Source: Lepidostoma basale (taxonomy: Eukaryota; Arthropoda; Insecta; Trichoptera; Lepidostomatidae). From it: 64,000 bases of DNA. The DNA lies in assembly GCA_022606425.2 (NCBI GenBank), contig JAHDVF020000727.1:992001-1056000 (forward strand). Reading direction: 5' to 3'. This document shows positions 23,401 to 33,589 of this stretch, piece after piece (positions within the stretch are counted from its first letter, which is position 1; each line of letters begins with the position of its first letter). The position numbers and the translations under genes were made by a program. The notes beneath the pieces are model-generated. The model was not told the DNA's origin, ran no database searches, and saw only the letters and a list, made by a program, of their open reading frames with translations.

Positions 23401-26400
23401 AATTAATTAATTAATTAACTGTTCAAATAAATAAAAATTTCCATTGTTTTGGCCGAAACACTATGATATTTCAACATTATTACTGTTAAAATTGAAAACA
23501 CTGTTATAATATCACAATTTCTATTTATTAACTGTGAGTGTCGCGACAGGTGTTTCGCCAACCAATGTCGGCATCATCAGGTGTTACAATGAAAGTTTAT
23601 TGTAACACCTGATGATGACAACATCGGTTGGCGAAACAGCTGTCGCGACACTCACAGTGAATAAAAAGAAATTGTGATAGTATAACTTATTGTGTTACAA
23701 TAAAAGTTTATTGTAACACCTGATGATGCCAACATCGGTTGGCGAAACAGCTGTTGCGACACTCACAGTGAATAAAAAGAAATTGTGATATAACAGTGTT
23801 TTCAATTTTAACAGTAAAAAAAATTGTTGTAAATATCACAATTGATTTTATTTTGTCGCGACAGCTGTTTCCGCTAACCGATGTTAGCATCGACAGGTTA
23901 GCTAGCGAAACAGCTGTCGCGACAAAATATAATCAATTGTGATATTTATAACAAAGTTTTTATTTTTATTTAAACAGTAAATAAATAAATTATAATATAA
24001 TATATAATCATGCGTGTATTATGGAAAGCAAACAATAATTTCACTTATTTGTAGACACAGAAAATCACAATTTATATGGAAAGGTGGATTTAATGTATTT
24101 ATTTTATGTTACACGTGCAAAATAAATTCAAGGTTTAATTGAATCGAAAATATGTTATCGAGTTATTCTGGAATATTATATGTACTCGTATATTATATAA
24201 TGTAGTTTGTTTTTACCTATTGGAATGACTTTCTTATCCGGTCCTGTTTTCCTGTTATCCTTGTGCCTGAGCACAAACGTCCTTACTTGTCCTAGAGACA
24301 AGGATGCAATGGGTGCAGATGGGTCTAATTCGGACTCGTCATCTCGATGTTCTCCGATGTGATCTGAGCCACTTCGATATCTAAAGAAACCGTTAAGGTT
24401 ATTGAGATGTTGCTTCAAATTGTTCAGAGTGAAATAAAACATTTCATATTGATCCAAATTTGTTGGGACAACGTGGCCCTTAAATGTGATGTATAACATA
24501 ATATAATGGTGGATTCGTGGAACATAAATTAAATAGACAAATGTGCAATATCTAAAAATAACATTTTGTATTAAATTATTTTTATTTTGTTATTTTATTT
24601 TATAACATTGTATTTTATATTATTTGTTTTAGATTTATTTTGTGGATGTTGGAAGATCGAAGTGTGCGCGGGAGATGCCTATTGGTGGCGATGAGGTTCG
24701 CAACCCGTCAAACCGCGTCTCCCGCGGGGCGAAAAGATAAGGATGGAGTGCCGCATCGATTAAAGTGTGACAGTCCATTCTTTCTGCCTACCCTTTCGGG
24801 GAGACGGCGTGATGGTTAGTTAGTTAGTTAGTTAGTTAATTTAACATGGCTAGTAAGATTATAAAACATTGTATAGTAATTTCAGTTCTGTTAATTAGTA
24901 TTTTTAAACCCAACTATAGTTATAGATGCCGTATAAATAAGATCACTGAGAAGAATCTGCGGGAAACGACATATGATAGAATACCGAACGACGAAATAAG
25001 GAAGAAATGTAAGGCAGATGATTGCATCTTAAGTAAAATTAAAAAAGGATCCTTCAGATGGTTTGGACATATGGAACGAATGAACGAAGAAGAATTAAAT
25101 ACTGAAAGGCGGCCACATTCGAAGTCGGAAAAATCGATGAACGTGCATTTTACGATGTATGAATGTGGAGGAAGCAAGAAAGGTATGTCAGGACAGAACG
25201 GTATGGCGGTCCATCCTCTCTGCCTACCCCTTCGGGGAGACGGCGTGATGGTTAGTTAGTTAGTTAGTTAGCTATGGATTATTTTAATAATATTAATTTC
25301 ACAAATATTAATTTTGATTCTTTACGCTGCTGAAACTGAAACTGAGAAGAAGAAGACCTCAAATGTCACATCTCTTTATTATTATTCAATTGATGCATTA
25401 TTTTCCAAAAAGCATTCACTTGTATGTAACTACTGTGTAACTAAAAAAATCTGTAATCTAATGTATATATCTATTATTCGCCACTGTAGAGGCATTTTTC
25501 ATTTTAATGTTTCGCAAACAAATATATTACACAATAAAAATCTTCTAAAAAAAAAACACTTTGAGCTACAAAATTGCTCAAATTTAATAACAAAAAACCA
25601 TCACGCCGTTTCCCCGTAAGGGTAGGCAGAGAGAATGGACCGCCACACGACTCTATCCTGGCACTCCTATCTAGATTCCTCCACATTCATACAGCGAGTC
25701 ATACACGCACGTCGATTCTTCCGACTTCTAACATGAGCAAAGTTTAAAATTTGATTAATTTGGTCGTGCCATGTTTTCTTCGGTCTGCCTTGACTCCGTA
25801 CTCCATTTACATCATTAACGTATACTTTCTTAACCATTCTTTCTACATCCATGCGCTCCATTTGTCCGAACCAACGCAGCGATCCTTTCATAATTTTGTT
25901 CATACCTTCTTCCGCTCTACATTCCTTTCTTATATCAGCATTTGAGATTCTGTCGTATATCGTTCTATCACACATACGTCTTACGGACCTCATCTCTACC
26001 GCATTTATTCTGCTCTCATCTTTCTTCTGCCAGTTCTATGCTTCGCTTCCATACATTAATTCCATACTCAAATTTAATTTTCAATAATTTTGTCTACCCA
26101 CATCATAAATGTGTTTTTCAATCAATATGTATTAACAAATAAAAATTTCTAAGAATAACATAAAAACGTTAAAAAATTCACATCAAATTCAATGATATAA
26201 TACTTCTTCGAAAAGCGTTAGAAAATATTATGCAAATTCAACTTCTGCAAAAATAAAACATTGTTTAGAATGAGTGTTACCAGGGTTCTTAGTAAATACA
26301 GTAGCAGTACTCTTAGTGACCTTCTTGCAGCACCGGTACAACCTTCAATGGCGAGCACGGTGTACATTTTACTAATGAAGAAATTCTCATTCATGCATAG

Positions 26401-29400
26401 TAGGGTAACCAAAACCGATTGAATATTAGGATTCTTGTATCTAGAATATTATTTTCTAATTAAACGATGTTCATGTTATTAGAAAAACAAAGCGTTCTTA
26501 ATAATTATACTATTTAGAAAACATATTTTGTGGCTGCGGGAAAAAAAATGAACAGATAATAAGAGCTACAAGGCGAGGTCTATTAATTTCTTTTGAGTTA
26601 CGAGATATACTCGTATGATATCCATAAATCGACAAGAAGATGAATAAGAGAGTTAAAGCTTATGATGCATTGGTTCTGAAGAAAGGCTTGTGACTAATTC
26701 TATTAGAACTCCTCAGTTCCTAACCTAATGATGATATAATCAAATGATTTTACTGAAATCTCTTGATGGAAGTTAATTTTAAATAATAATTAAACAAAAC
26801 GATGTTTTTTTTAACTACTTCCACTTTTGTCTTTATTTCGACTGCGACCGGTTTCGCCAGGCTCGCTGGCATCAACAGACTGGTCATGCCAGCGTCAACC
26901 AGTCGGTCGATGTCAGCGAGCCTGGCGAAACTGGTCGCTGTTGAAATAAAGACATGAATTTTTAATTGTATCTCAATAGAGACGAAGATGCAAATTGGAA
27001 ACTAAATATGGTTGATCAAAGTGTTTACAGGACTTATGACCTGTCATTGGTTGTGTTAAGCGCACGCTTTATGTAATTACAACATTCCCCATTCCACCTT
27101 TTTCTTTATGACCATGTAAGACAAATTTTTGGAAGTTGTATATATGTTACAAATCTATGCCTAATTTCACATGTCAGTTTCAATATGCCATCTATGAAGT
27201 TTTTGATTACATATGTTAATCTTTTTAAAATAACTCTATATAATCCACATACTAACGCCATCTATGGAGATTATTTTTTAGCATTTAGCAGAACTACTTT
27301 ATTAACACAATGTGAAAGGCCATTAGCGCATTGTTAGAAGCCGCCTGGAGATGTCACTCCTATCTATACGATATGCCAAAGAATTTGACCAGAATGAATG
27401 ATAGAATCACAAAAAATAGAAATAAAGACAAATGTGGAAGTAGTTAAAAAAAATCGTTTTACGAGTATTTAATTATTATTTCTAATGATGATAGTTTCTT
27501 TATATGATAGAAACTCTTAAAGATGAAACTCTGTAAACCCTTTTGTTTTTGACGAAACTACTAAATTTCCAAAGTTTGATTATTAGTTGGCTACCCAATA
27601 TTTTTTTGTAAACAAATATTTTCTAAGTGGAGTAGATCCAGAAGAAGATACTGGAGGGACCATGTAGCCCGAATGGATGGAGACAGACTTGAATATACAG
27701 CCGCTTATGAAATGACACCGCCCACCTGAAAGACCGCCTAAGAGACGGAAGGACAGCTGGACCTCATCATCCGACGAGACATGATTTCTTTGTCACAGAT
27801 TGCCAGATCTATTAAAAGAAGAAGAAGAAGAAATATTTTCTAATTAACAGAAGTTTCTCGAAAGCAAAATAATGATAAAAAAGTATATGTTACGTTGTGA
27901 ATGGAACTAGAAATAAAAGAAGACTGAAGAAAACGTGGCACGATCAAATAAATCAAATTGAGAGTTGGCCGCGTGAGTAGAATTCGACGTGTGTGCATGA
28001 CACTCTGCACGAATGTTGAAGAAGTGGAAGAGAGAAGTATGTCAAGAAAGAAAAGTATGGCAGTCTATTATTTCTGCTTCTCCCATCGAGAAGACGGGTT
28101 GATGGTTAGTTAGTTAGTTATTATAGTTTTTCTTGAAAGCGGTGATTGAATGTCTTATGCGTGATCACTGCATGTTTTTTTTTTTTGAAACGAATTAAGT
28201 AAAGATTAATTTTTCTTATTTTTGTACCATAAAAACGTGCATAATGGTCTCTTGATGTAAAAATTTCACAGAAAAACAATAATTTTGAGGTTTAGCTACT
28301 GGCAGCGAGGTTGTACGTGAACTCGAACTCTTTGTGACTCCATCACGTAATTCTTACGAGGGCATCGCCAAATTACCTTATTTTATTATAAATTATGTAC
28401 GTTAGAAAACTACATTATAAAATATTTACCATCAATATCACGCCGATTCCCCAGAGATCGCCAAACTACTATATCCTGTCAAACTACTATAGATTCCTCC
28501 ACATACATACAGTGAATCATACACGAAGGTCGATTCTTTGAACCTTTAAAATGGCCGTTCTTTAAAATTTGATTAATTTGATCATGACATGTTTTCATTA
28601 ATTTAACTTTCTTTCTTTCTTCGTCCAACAACAACAACAACAAACCATCACGCCGTTTCCCGCAGGGGTAGGCAGAGAGAATGGACCGCCATACTACTCT
28701 ATCCTGGCACACCTCTCTAGCTTCCTCCACATTCATACATCGAGTCATACACGCACGTCGATTCTTCCGGCTTCTGACATGACCAACTTTTAATATTTGA
28801 TTAATTTGGTCATGCCATGTTTTCCTCGGTCTACTCGACTCCTTACTCCATTTACAATGTTAACGTATACTTTTTTAACCATTCTTTCTTCACCCATGCG
28901 CTCCATATGTCCGAACCAACGAAGCGAACCTTTCATAATTTTGTTCATAATACCTTCTTTCGCTCTACACTCCTTCCTAATATCAGCATTTGAGATTCTG
29001 TCGTACATCGTTCTACCACACATACGAGGTCTGTTCAAAAAGTATCACGAATTTTATATTTTTTCAAAAAGTATTTATTTATTCATGAATATCTATTTTG
29101 TCCCCTTCAAAGTAATTCCCCTCGGATATAATACATTTATGCCAACGTTTTTTCCAATCCTCGAAGCACTTAAAAAAATCATTTTTGTGATCTTGTTCAG
29201 CTCCTCCTTCGATGCCGTCTTTATCTCCTCAATCGTGGCGTAGCGTCGTCCTTTCATGGGCCTCTTCAGTTTTGGAAACAGGAAAAAGTCACAGAGGGCC
29301 AGGTCTGGGGAATACGGTGGCTGCGGCACCATTACTGTGTTGTTTTTGGCCAAATATTCGCGCACAAGCAACGATGTGTGAGCAGGGGCGTTATCATGGT

Positions 29401-32400
29401 GCAAAAGCCAGTTTTTGTTCTTCCACAAATCCGGGCGTTTCTGGCGGATTGCTTCGCGCAAATTGCGCATAACTTGCAGGTAATATTCCTTATTGACCGT
29501 ACTACCCTGTGGCAAGAACTCATGATGCACCACGCCCCTGCAATCGAAGAAAACTGTGAGCAAAACCTTCACGTTCGACCGAACTTGGCGCGCTTTTTTT
29601 GGTCTTGGCTCATGCGGCAGCTTCCATTGGGATGATTGAGCTTTGGTTTCCACGTCATAACCATAAACCCATGATTCGTCACCAGTTATGACCCTCTGGA
29701 GCACATTTGGGTCGTCATGGACCGAGTCCAACATCTCCTGAGCAATGTTAACGCGATGCTGTTTTTGGTCGAAATTGAGCAATTTTGGCATGAATTTCGC
29801 GGCGACCCGACTCATGCCCAAATCATTGGTTAAAATCGAATGGCACGAGCCAATCGATATGTTTAGGTCCTCAGCAACTTCTCTAACGGTGATTCGACGA
29901 TTGGCTAATACTATTTTCTTCACTTTATCAATGTTTTCGTCTGTTGTTGACGTGCTCGGGCGTCCGGCACGCTCTTCGTCGTTCATATCTTCTCGGCCCT
30001 CTGAGAACATTTTGTACCACCGATAAACGTTGCTTTGGTCCAAGGTAGCTTCACCATATGCCACAGTCAACATTCGAAATGCGTCCGCGCACTTTATTTT
30101 GTTTTTCACACAAAATTTGATACAGATTCTTTGATCCATTTTTTGGAATAGGCAAAAATCGAAGACGAGCCAAAACACATCCAAGCAAAACAGCTGTCAA
30201 AAATTAACTAAACATTCAAAATGGCTGACCTTGTCAGCATAAGTAAGGGACATGAGTACCAACATAACGCTACAAAAAAATCAAAAATCAAATATACGTA
30301 GCCAGCGGAAATTCAAAATTCGCGATACTTTTTGAACAGACCTCGTACGTCTTAGGGACCTCATCTCTACCGCATTTATTCTGCTCTCATCCTTCTTCTG
30401 GCAGTTCCATGCTTTGCTCCTATACATAAGTTGTGAACCTTCATGGCAGAGTGGTAAGAGATCTGACTTCCATACCGAAGGTCCCGGGTTCGATTCCCGG
30501 CGATGGCAGGGTAATTGTCACACTGTCATTGGTCTGTAACGGTCAGTGTAGAATTCATGTGAAATGGCGATAGATAGGTTACGAATCAATAAAATAGCTA
30601 AAATAAATTGTATACAGTAAAAGGGTTGGAGCTAGAACTCCATTGTCAACGGCCATTTTCGCTTTCGTATTTTTAGTAACTCAAATATTTTCTAAAACGT
30701 GATGATAAATTAAGTGTTAAGTCTTTACATAATACATTTTATATAGTATCTACATTAAAAACTTTTCCCCTTTACAATGTAGGTAAAAAATAATCATACT
30801 CCCGTCAACTTTTGTCAATTTCTTATTAATGTAATCTACTTCCTGTTATTGTTTGTCGTTTTTAAATTATTACGTTTCATCGTTTTTGAGTCTATACTAT
30901 GCGTAATTGTTCCTTCTATTTACTGTTTTATTATTTTTAATATATTTTCCACCTTTAATATTTTCTCCTATAAATATTAACTAACCGTTCTTTTAATTAA
31001 AATATTTAGGTACCTAACTCAACTCCAGCAAGAAGTTCAAAATTACGAGTATATCAAAGAAATTATTCAAATTGACATAGGAACAAATATGAATGATGAT
31101 GTCAACATAGGTTGACGAAACAGCTGTCGCGTAAAATAAAAAAATATGATACAGTGGCGATGAGGTTCGCAACCCATCACACCGCGTCTCCCGCGGGGCG
31201 AAAAGAGAAGGATGGAGTGCCGCATCGGTTAAAGTGTGACAGTCCATTCTTTCTGCCTACCCTTTCGGGGAGACGGCGTGATGGTTAGTTAGTTAGTTAG
31301 TTAGTTAAAACAAAGTTATAATTTAACAGTTTAAAACATAATAAATTAGTTAATTAATTATAATATATTTACCTATTGACCAGTACGAAATCGAACTTAT
31401 GTCCGGTCAATTGGTACAGTTTATCACGGACGATCTGAAGCTGCTTCGGCCATGGCAGAGCCGGCACTGTTATCCCGGAGAAGGAGTAGCTGATCCCAGG
31501 GTCCCCGTAGGCTACTTGCTGTCGAGGTATCTGATGCCATTTCCCGAAAACCCTGAAAAGATTTTTATTCATAAACATTTTAAGGAGAATAATAACAATA
31601 GTTACATACCAAAATGCTGTTTTTCCGGAGATGTAGCTAGAGAGAATGGTCCATCAAACTATCATTCTATTCTGAAAAACCTTTTAGTTCCTCCATATTC
31701 ATACAGAGGGTTATACTCGTACACGCACGTCGATTCTTCCGACTTCCAACATGGGCGATAAATTTGATTGATTTAGTCATATATCATGTTTTCTTTGATC
31801 TTTCAACCTACAAGATGTAAACGCTGACTGTTACTGTGGAGCGAGTAATGAGTTTCAGATATTTGGGAGTAGAGAGAGAACCAAGGGACTACTAAGAACA
31901 TCGGAGATAAAGTAATAAACTAGAAAAACTCTCCGAGATCGTGTCCGCAACGTAGACATAAGAAAAACTTGCGAAATAGAGGATATCGTTCAGTGGAGTA
32001 GATCCAGAAGAATACTGTAGGGACCATGTAGCCAGAATGGATAGTGACAGACTTGCATACACAGCCGCTTATGAAATCTCAGTCACAGATCGTCAGATCT
32101 ATTAAAAGAAGAATAAGATGTTTTCTTTAGTATTTTGATAATTCAAGATATACTTTCTTAACCGGCATTTGAAATTCTAGCAAACAACGTTTTACCATAC
32201 ATACGTCTAAAGGATCTAGTCTCTACCGCAAAAATTATGATCTCATTATTATTCTGTGTATGAGCGCTCATTTTCGCTTTCATTGATAAATTCAAATCAG
32301 AAGAAAATATGTACAAATGAAATAAACTTGACGGGGATTATTATAGCAAGAATCTTGGTTCAGACAAAACTTTAAGTTATTAATAAAATAATTGCATCTA

Positions 32401-33506
32401 AACAAAATTTCATGCGTAATACACATACATGTACGAAAACAATGATTTGCAAACCAAAAAAGTATGTTAATTTTTTTTTGTATCTCTCTCTCTGGTTTCA
32501 ATCCTGTGATTGGTTTGCAGCAATTTCCTCCATTCTTCTCATCCATTCTTCCCTGTCTTGTGCGGCTCTTTTGAAATCTGCATATGATGAGCAGCGCACG
32601 TCCACCAACAGGTCCTCCAGGTACTCTCGGCGTGGGCGTCCCCTAGAGTTTGTCCCCTCGGTCATACCCTCCATTATGGCATGCAAGAGGCCTTCTTGTA
32701 GTATTACATGGCCGATTCATCTTGCACGCCTTTCGGAGAAAGTCCTGAGCAGATGCCTTCCTCCTTCGATTCTTTGGAGAACCTCCTCATTTGTAATGTG
32801 GTCTCTCCAGGAAATTCCTAGTAGTCTTCTATAGGACCACATCTCAAAAGCCTCTAGTCTCCGTTTATCTCTTTCGGATAGGCACCATGTCTCGCAGCCG
32901 TATATCAAGATACTCCATACATAGGTCTTGATGAGGAGTATTCTCAGTTTTAGGTCTATATTATTCGATTATATTATTTTCGACCTTTTATTAAATACAA
33001 GCCTAGCCTGATGTACTCGTATACGGCTGTCGACTTCGCTCTTTTTTGTATAAGTTATTCTAATGTGAATCCACGACAGAAAGTGATGGGGAACATAGAA
33101 GAGATATGTTTTGAGTGATTATTCTTTACCAGTGTGAACAAATTTCATCTTGCTATAGTAAAAGAGTGCTCGACGAAGTCTTATGAATTTGTTGAATACA
33201 ATCAAATCATTGTTTTGTTATAATTTCATTGCATTTCACTGCATTGAAATAAAACAATCATTATTAGTGAAATACACACTTGTTTATGGTTAATGAAATA
33301 GTATAGACATACTAATTTAAGAAGCGGACTAACCTAACTTTGGCAAGGTCCCCAGTAAAATATTCCAGAGACTTTTCTAACTCTCCGAGCAGTTGGTCAG
33401 CGGTTTTCTTGTTCAGAAGCACGGTATAATCCAGGTTTAAATCCAGATCTGTAATCTTCTTCCATTTTAAAGCCTCGTAGTCTAAATTTTGGAGTTCCTC
33501 TTCCAT
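20414..33506 (-). CDS. ALKBH2: ALKBH2, DNA alkylation-repair dioxygenase
   Basis: Four coding exons: 33506-33334, 31552-31373, 24380-24217 and 20565-20414. They splice in frame to 222 residues (human 261, with a shorter N-terminus here). The enzyme is a nuclear Fe(II)/2-oxoglutarate dioxygenase that demethylates 1-methyladenine and 3-methylcytosine in double-stranded DNA. Seen: VFGKWHQIPRQQ; the GDPGISYSFSG segment; the iron ligands H129-x-D131 (HIGEHRDD) and H195 (CWYHSLPV); the 2-oxoglutarate-binding arginines R207 and R213 (RINMTFR); and PIASLSLGQVRTFVLRHK. Donors GTTAGT, GTAAAT and GTAAAA and acceptors TTTTCAG, TTCTTTAG and ATTGCAG were read directly. Introns are large (about 1.8, 7.0 and 3.7 kb) and full of repeats. 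The last one contains the whole IFT70 gene on the opposite strand. Confidence 0.93.
20848..20861 (+). promoter_or_regulatory. X-box (RFX site) of IFT70
   Basis: GTTGCT-AC-GGAAAC fits the X-box consensus RYYRYY-N(1-3)-RRNRAC exactly and lies 52 bp before the IFT70 ATG at 20913. RFX/DAF-19 factors drive ciliary genes through such sites in worms, flies and vertebrates. Function here is inferred. Its position also favours the 20913 start over the in-frame ATG at 20808, which would place the site inside the coding region. Confidence 0.6.
20913..23015 (+). CDS. IFT70: IFT70/TTC30, intraflagellar transport B subunit
   Basis: Two coding exons, 20913-20972 and 21084-23015, with donor TTG|GTAAGT and acceptor TTTACAG|ATA in phase 0. 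Together they make 663 residues (human TTC30A/B 665). The product is a tetratricopeptide-repeat superhelix of the IFT-B complex that wraps IFT52/IFT88 and is needed to build cilia. Family signatures are continuous: DGEYTKIIYTL, RAGLSLLGYCFF, NFGCLLYKEGNYEEAL, SVGNTLTLHETALTEAFNLK, PTEGFEKLNFLLQQNPFPPE, RKSVEFCNESDVW, LVIGTLYCAKGNFEFGIS and KKLGTDTWFYAKRC. The start MGLDVNNIKDGEY aligns with the family N-terminus. An in-frame ATG at 20808 would add 35 unrelated residues. The gene lies antisense inside the last ALKBH2 intron. Confidence 0.95.
23040..23275 (-). mobile_element. LINE 3' tail fragment (antisense)
   Basis: Minus strand reads KWAGHLAKQ, KWAPRVLLWRPW, then GRSQKGW and RRRIRVAQDR. This is the WxGH..GRPxxRW..W type C-terminal end of a non-LTR ORF. 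It begins about 25 bp after the IFT70 stop and may form part of its 3' UTR. Confidence 0.65.
23440..23960. repeat. Cluster of direct and inverted hammerhead-like units (family P3)
   Basis: At least four units. Minus-strand core at 23552-23580. Plus-strand cores at 23609-23637 and 23720-23748. A fused inverted pair at 23855-23925. Each intact core reads CTGATGA, a hairpin (GCCAAC/GTTGG type), GAA, ACAGCTGT or a variant, then C and GCGAC. The flanks are a shared tail (GTGATATTATAACAGTG; AATTTTAACAGTAA) and the outer CCATTGTTTTGGCCGAAACA. It lies in the ALKBH2 last intron, downstream of IFT70. Confidence 0.7.
24665..24840 (+). mobile_element. GTTA-tail LINE, variant b 3' end
   Basis: Starts GGAGATGCCTATTGGTGG, runs through CGCGTCTCCCGCGGGGCG and AAAGTGTGACAGTCCATTC, then CCCTTTCGGGGAGACGGCG, and ends in five GTTA units. 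Copies of the same variant are at 31147-31308 and 53513-53690. Confidence 0.75.
24911..25265 (+). mobile_element. GTTA-tail LINE fragment
   Basis: Reads ETTYDRIPNDEIRKKCKAD, then KIKKGSFRWFGHMERMNEE, with an internal deletion of the KKVYVNDVNG part. It then reaches GGAGACGGCGTGATGG and GTTA repeats. Confidence 0.8.
25598..26090 (-). mobile_element. GTTA-tail LINE fragment, long copy
   Basis: Minus strand 25993-25667 reads MRSVRRMCDRTIYDRIS, then [40 protein letters not shown] and RRACMTRCMNVEESR. It lacks the GTTA repeats at its 3' end but contains the adjoining ACGGCGTGATGG. Confidence 0.8.
26720..27510. repeat. Long inverted repeat with hammerhead-like cores (family P1)
   Basis: Outer arms pair across about 0.6 kb. 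The left arm runs through GTTTTTTTTAACTACTTCCA to GTCTTTATTTC. The right arm runs from GAAATAAAGACAAATGTGG to AAAAAAATCGTTTTACGAG. Just inside the left arm two opposed cores (26848-26885 minus, 26906-26945 plus) read (G)TCGATGTCAGCGAGCCTGGC then GAA-ACTGGT-C. The interior (27000-27400) recurs inverted at 56090-56340. Confidence 0.65.
27620..27835 (+). mobile_element. LINE 3' tail (RIYKT-type)
   Basis: Reads WSRSRRRYWRDHVARMDGD and YTAAYEM, then RRDMISLSQIARS, and ends AAGAAGAAGAAGAAG. It is related to 4018-4640, 31870-32112 and 62490-62935. Confidence 0.7.
27869..28115 (+). mobile_element. GTTA-tail LINE fragment
   Basis: Starts AAAAAAGTATATGTTACG; reads KTWHDQINQI, then a damaged CMNVEEA region; ends GATGGTTAGTTAGTTAG. 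Confidence 0.7.
28437..28623 (-). mobile_element. GTTA-tail LINE fragment
   Basis: Minus-strand copy, decayed, with a repeated AAACTACTATA. It abuts a second copy through a CTTTCTTTCTTTC run and an (AAC)n tract. Confidence 0.65.
29025..30345 (-). mobile_element. Near-complete mariner element
   Basis: 1321 bp between TA duplications. The terminal inverted repeats start CGAGGTCTGTTCAAAAAGTA on both sides. It carries one long transposase frame on the minus strand (next entry) and is inserted in a LINE fragment inside ALKBH2 intron 2. Both ends look intact. Confidence 0.93.
29093..30139 (-). CDS. Mariner transposase, D,D34D, C-terminus frameshifted
   Basis: A 348-residue frame from the ATG at 30139. 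It is a cut-and-paste DDE transposase with an N-terminal pair of helix-turn-helix motifs (YRWYKMF.., ITVREVAEDLNISIGSCHS) and the catalytic triad: Asp in VITGDESWVYGY, Asp in LLHHDNAPAHTS, and Asp in PDLALCDFF. I counted 34 residues between the last two. The last 30 residues are out of register. One A is missing from an A run at 29182-29186, after which the normal DFFKCFEDWKKRWHKC tail lies in another frame. The catalytic core is whole but the protein end is abnormal, so activity is doubtful. Confidence 0.88.
   Translation of the reverse strand: MDQRICIKFCVKNKIKCADAFRMLTVAYGEATLDQSNVYRWYKMFSEGREDMNDEERAGRPSTSTTDENIDKVKKIVLANRRITVREVAEDLNISIGSCHSILTNDLGMSRVAAKFMPKLLNFDQKQHRVNIAQEMLDSVHDDPNVLQRVITGDESWVYGYDVETKAQSSQWKLPHEPRPKKARQVRSNVKVLLTVFFDCRGVVHHEFLPQGSTVNKEYYLQVMRNLREAIRQKRPDLWKNKNWLLHHDNAPAHTSLLVREYLAKNNTVMVPQPPYSPDLALCDFFLFPKLKRPMKGRRYATIEEIKTASKEELNKITKMIFLSASRIGKNVGINVLYPRGITLKGTK
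30434..30605 (+). mobile_element. tRNA-derived SINE
   Basis: The head has a Pol III A box (TGGCAGAGTGGTAAGAG) and B box (GGTTCGATTCCC), with a CTTCCAT loop resembling an anticodon loop. It is followed by a non-tRNA body (GTAATTGTCACACTGTC, AATGGCGATAGATAGG). Related copies: 58137-58322 (minus, fuller), 38347-38430 (tail only), 35268-35320 (body only). Confidence 0.8.
30620..31142 (+). repeat. Family P3 retroelement 3' region with hammerhead-like end
   Basis: Collinear with the reverse complement of 40445-40930. It runs from AGCTAGAACTCCATTGTC through TTCCTGTTATTGTTTG and GGTACCTAACTCAA to ATCAAAGAAATTATTCAAAT. It ends with ATGATGA, a GTCAAC/GTTGAC hairpin, GAA, ACAGCTGT, C and GCG. The segment just before a stop codon in this family looks coding (YIKEIIQI.IGTN in two copies). 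Confidence 0.65.
31147..31308 (+). mobile_element. GTTA-tail LINE, variant b 3' end
   Basis: Nearly identical to 24690-24840 from GATGAGGTTCGCAACCC onward, ending in five GTTA units. It follows directly on the P3 repeat. Confidence 0.75.
31625..31775 (-). mobile_element. GTTA-tail LINE fragment
   Basis: Contains AGAGAGAATGGTCC, then CACGCACGTCGATTCTTCCG and AATTTGATTGATTTAGTCAT, the antisense of the DQINQIL..RRACM region. It lies next to ALKBH2 exon 2. Confidence 0.65.
31870..32112 (+). mobile_element. LINE 3' tail (RIYKT-type), decayed
   Basis: Reads TLRDRVRNVDIRKTCEIEDI, then VQWSRSRR, with stops. Same family as 27620-27835. Confidence 0.6.
32490..32960 (-). mobile_element. LINE 3' tail (type B)
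   Basis: Minus strand: MIYGCETWCLSERDKRRLE, then MWSYRRLLGISWRDHITNEE, a frame break, then HAIMEGMTEGTNSRGRPRR and YADFKRAAQDREEWMRR. The copy at 45450-45690 is close to identical over the last part, indicating recent spread. Confidence 0.8.
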
Positions 33507-33589
33507 TTAAATGCAACCTGTGAATAAAATAATAAATTAATTGTGAATGATCAAACAAGAGAATACCGTTTTTTTAATAAGCATAATTT

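Larger units (their letters stand above)
28644..30430 (-). mobile_element. GTTA-tail LINE copy split by a mariner
   Basis: LINE text runs 28644-29024 and resumes at 30346-30430 after the mariner. Minus strand: MCGRTMYDRISNADIRKEC, then [29 protein letters not shown] and RRACMTRCMNVEEAREVCQD. Removing the mariner and one TA rejoins ACACATA with CGTCTTAGGGACC, the uninterrupted form seen at 25970-25990. Confidence 0.85.

Noticed and set aside
24815..24840. Telomeric (TTAGG)n repeat
   Set aside because: The unit is the tetranucleotide GTTA at the end of LINE copies, not the insect TTAGG pentamer.
30434..30508. A functional tRNA gene
   Set aside because: Has A and B boxes, but the acceptor stem does not close and a conserved non-tRNA body follows; related copies occur elsewhere, so it is a SINE.
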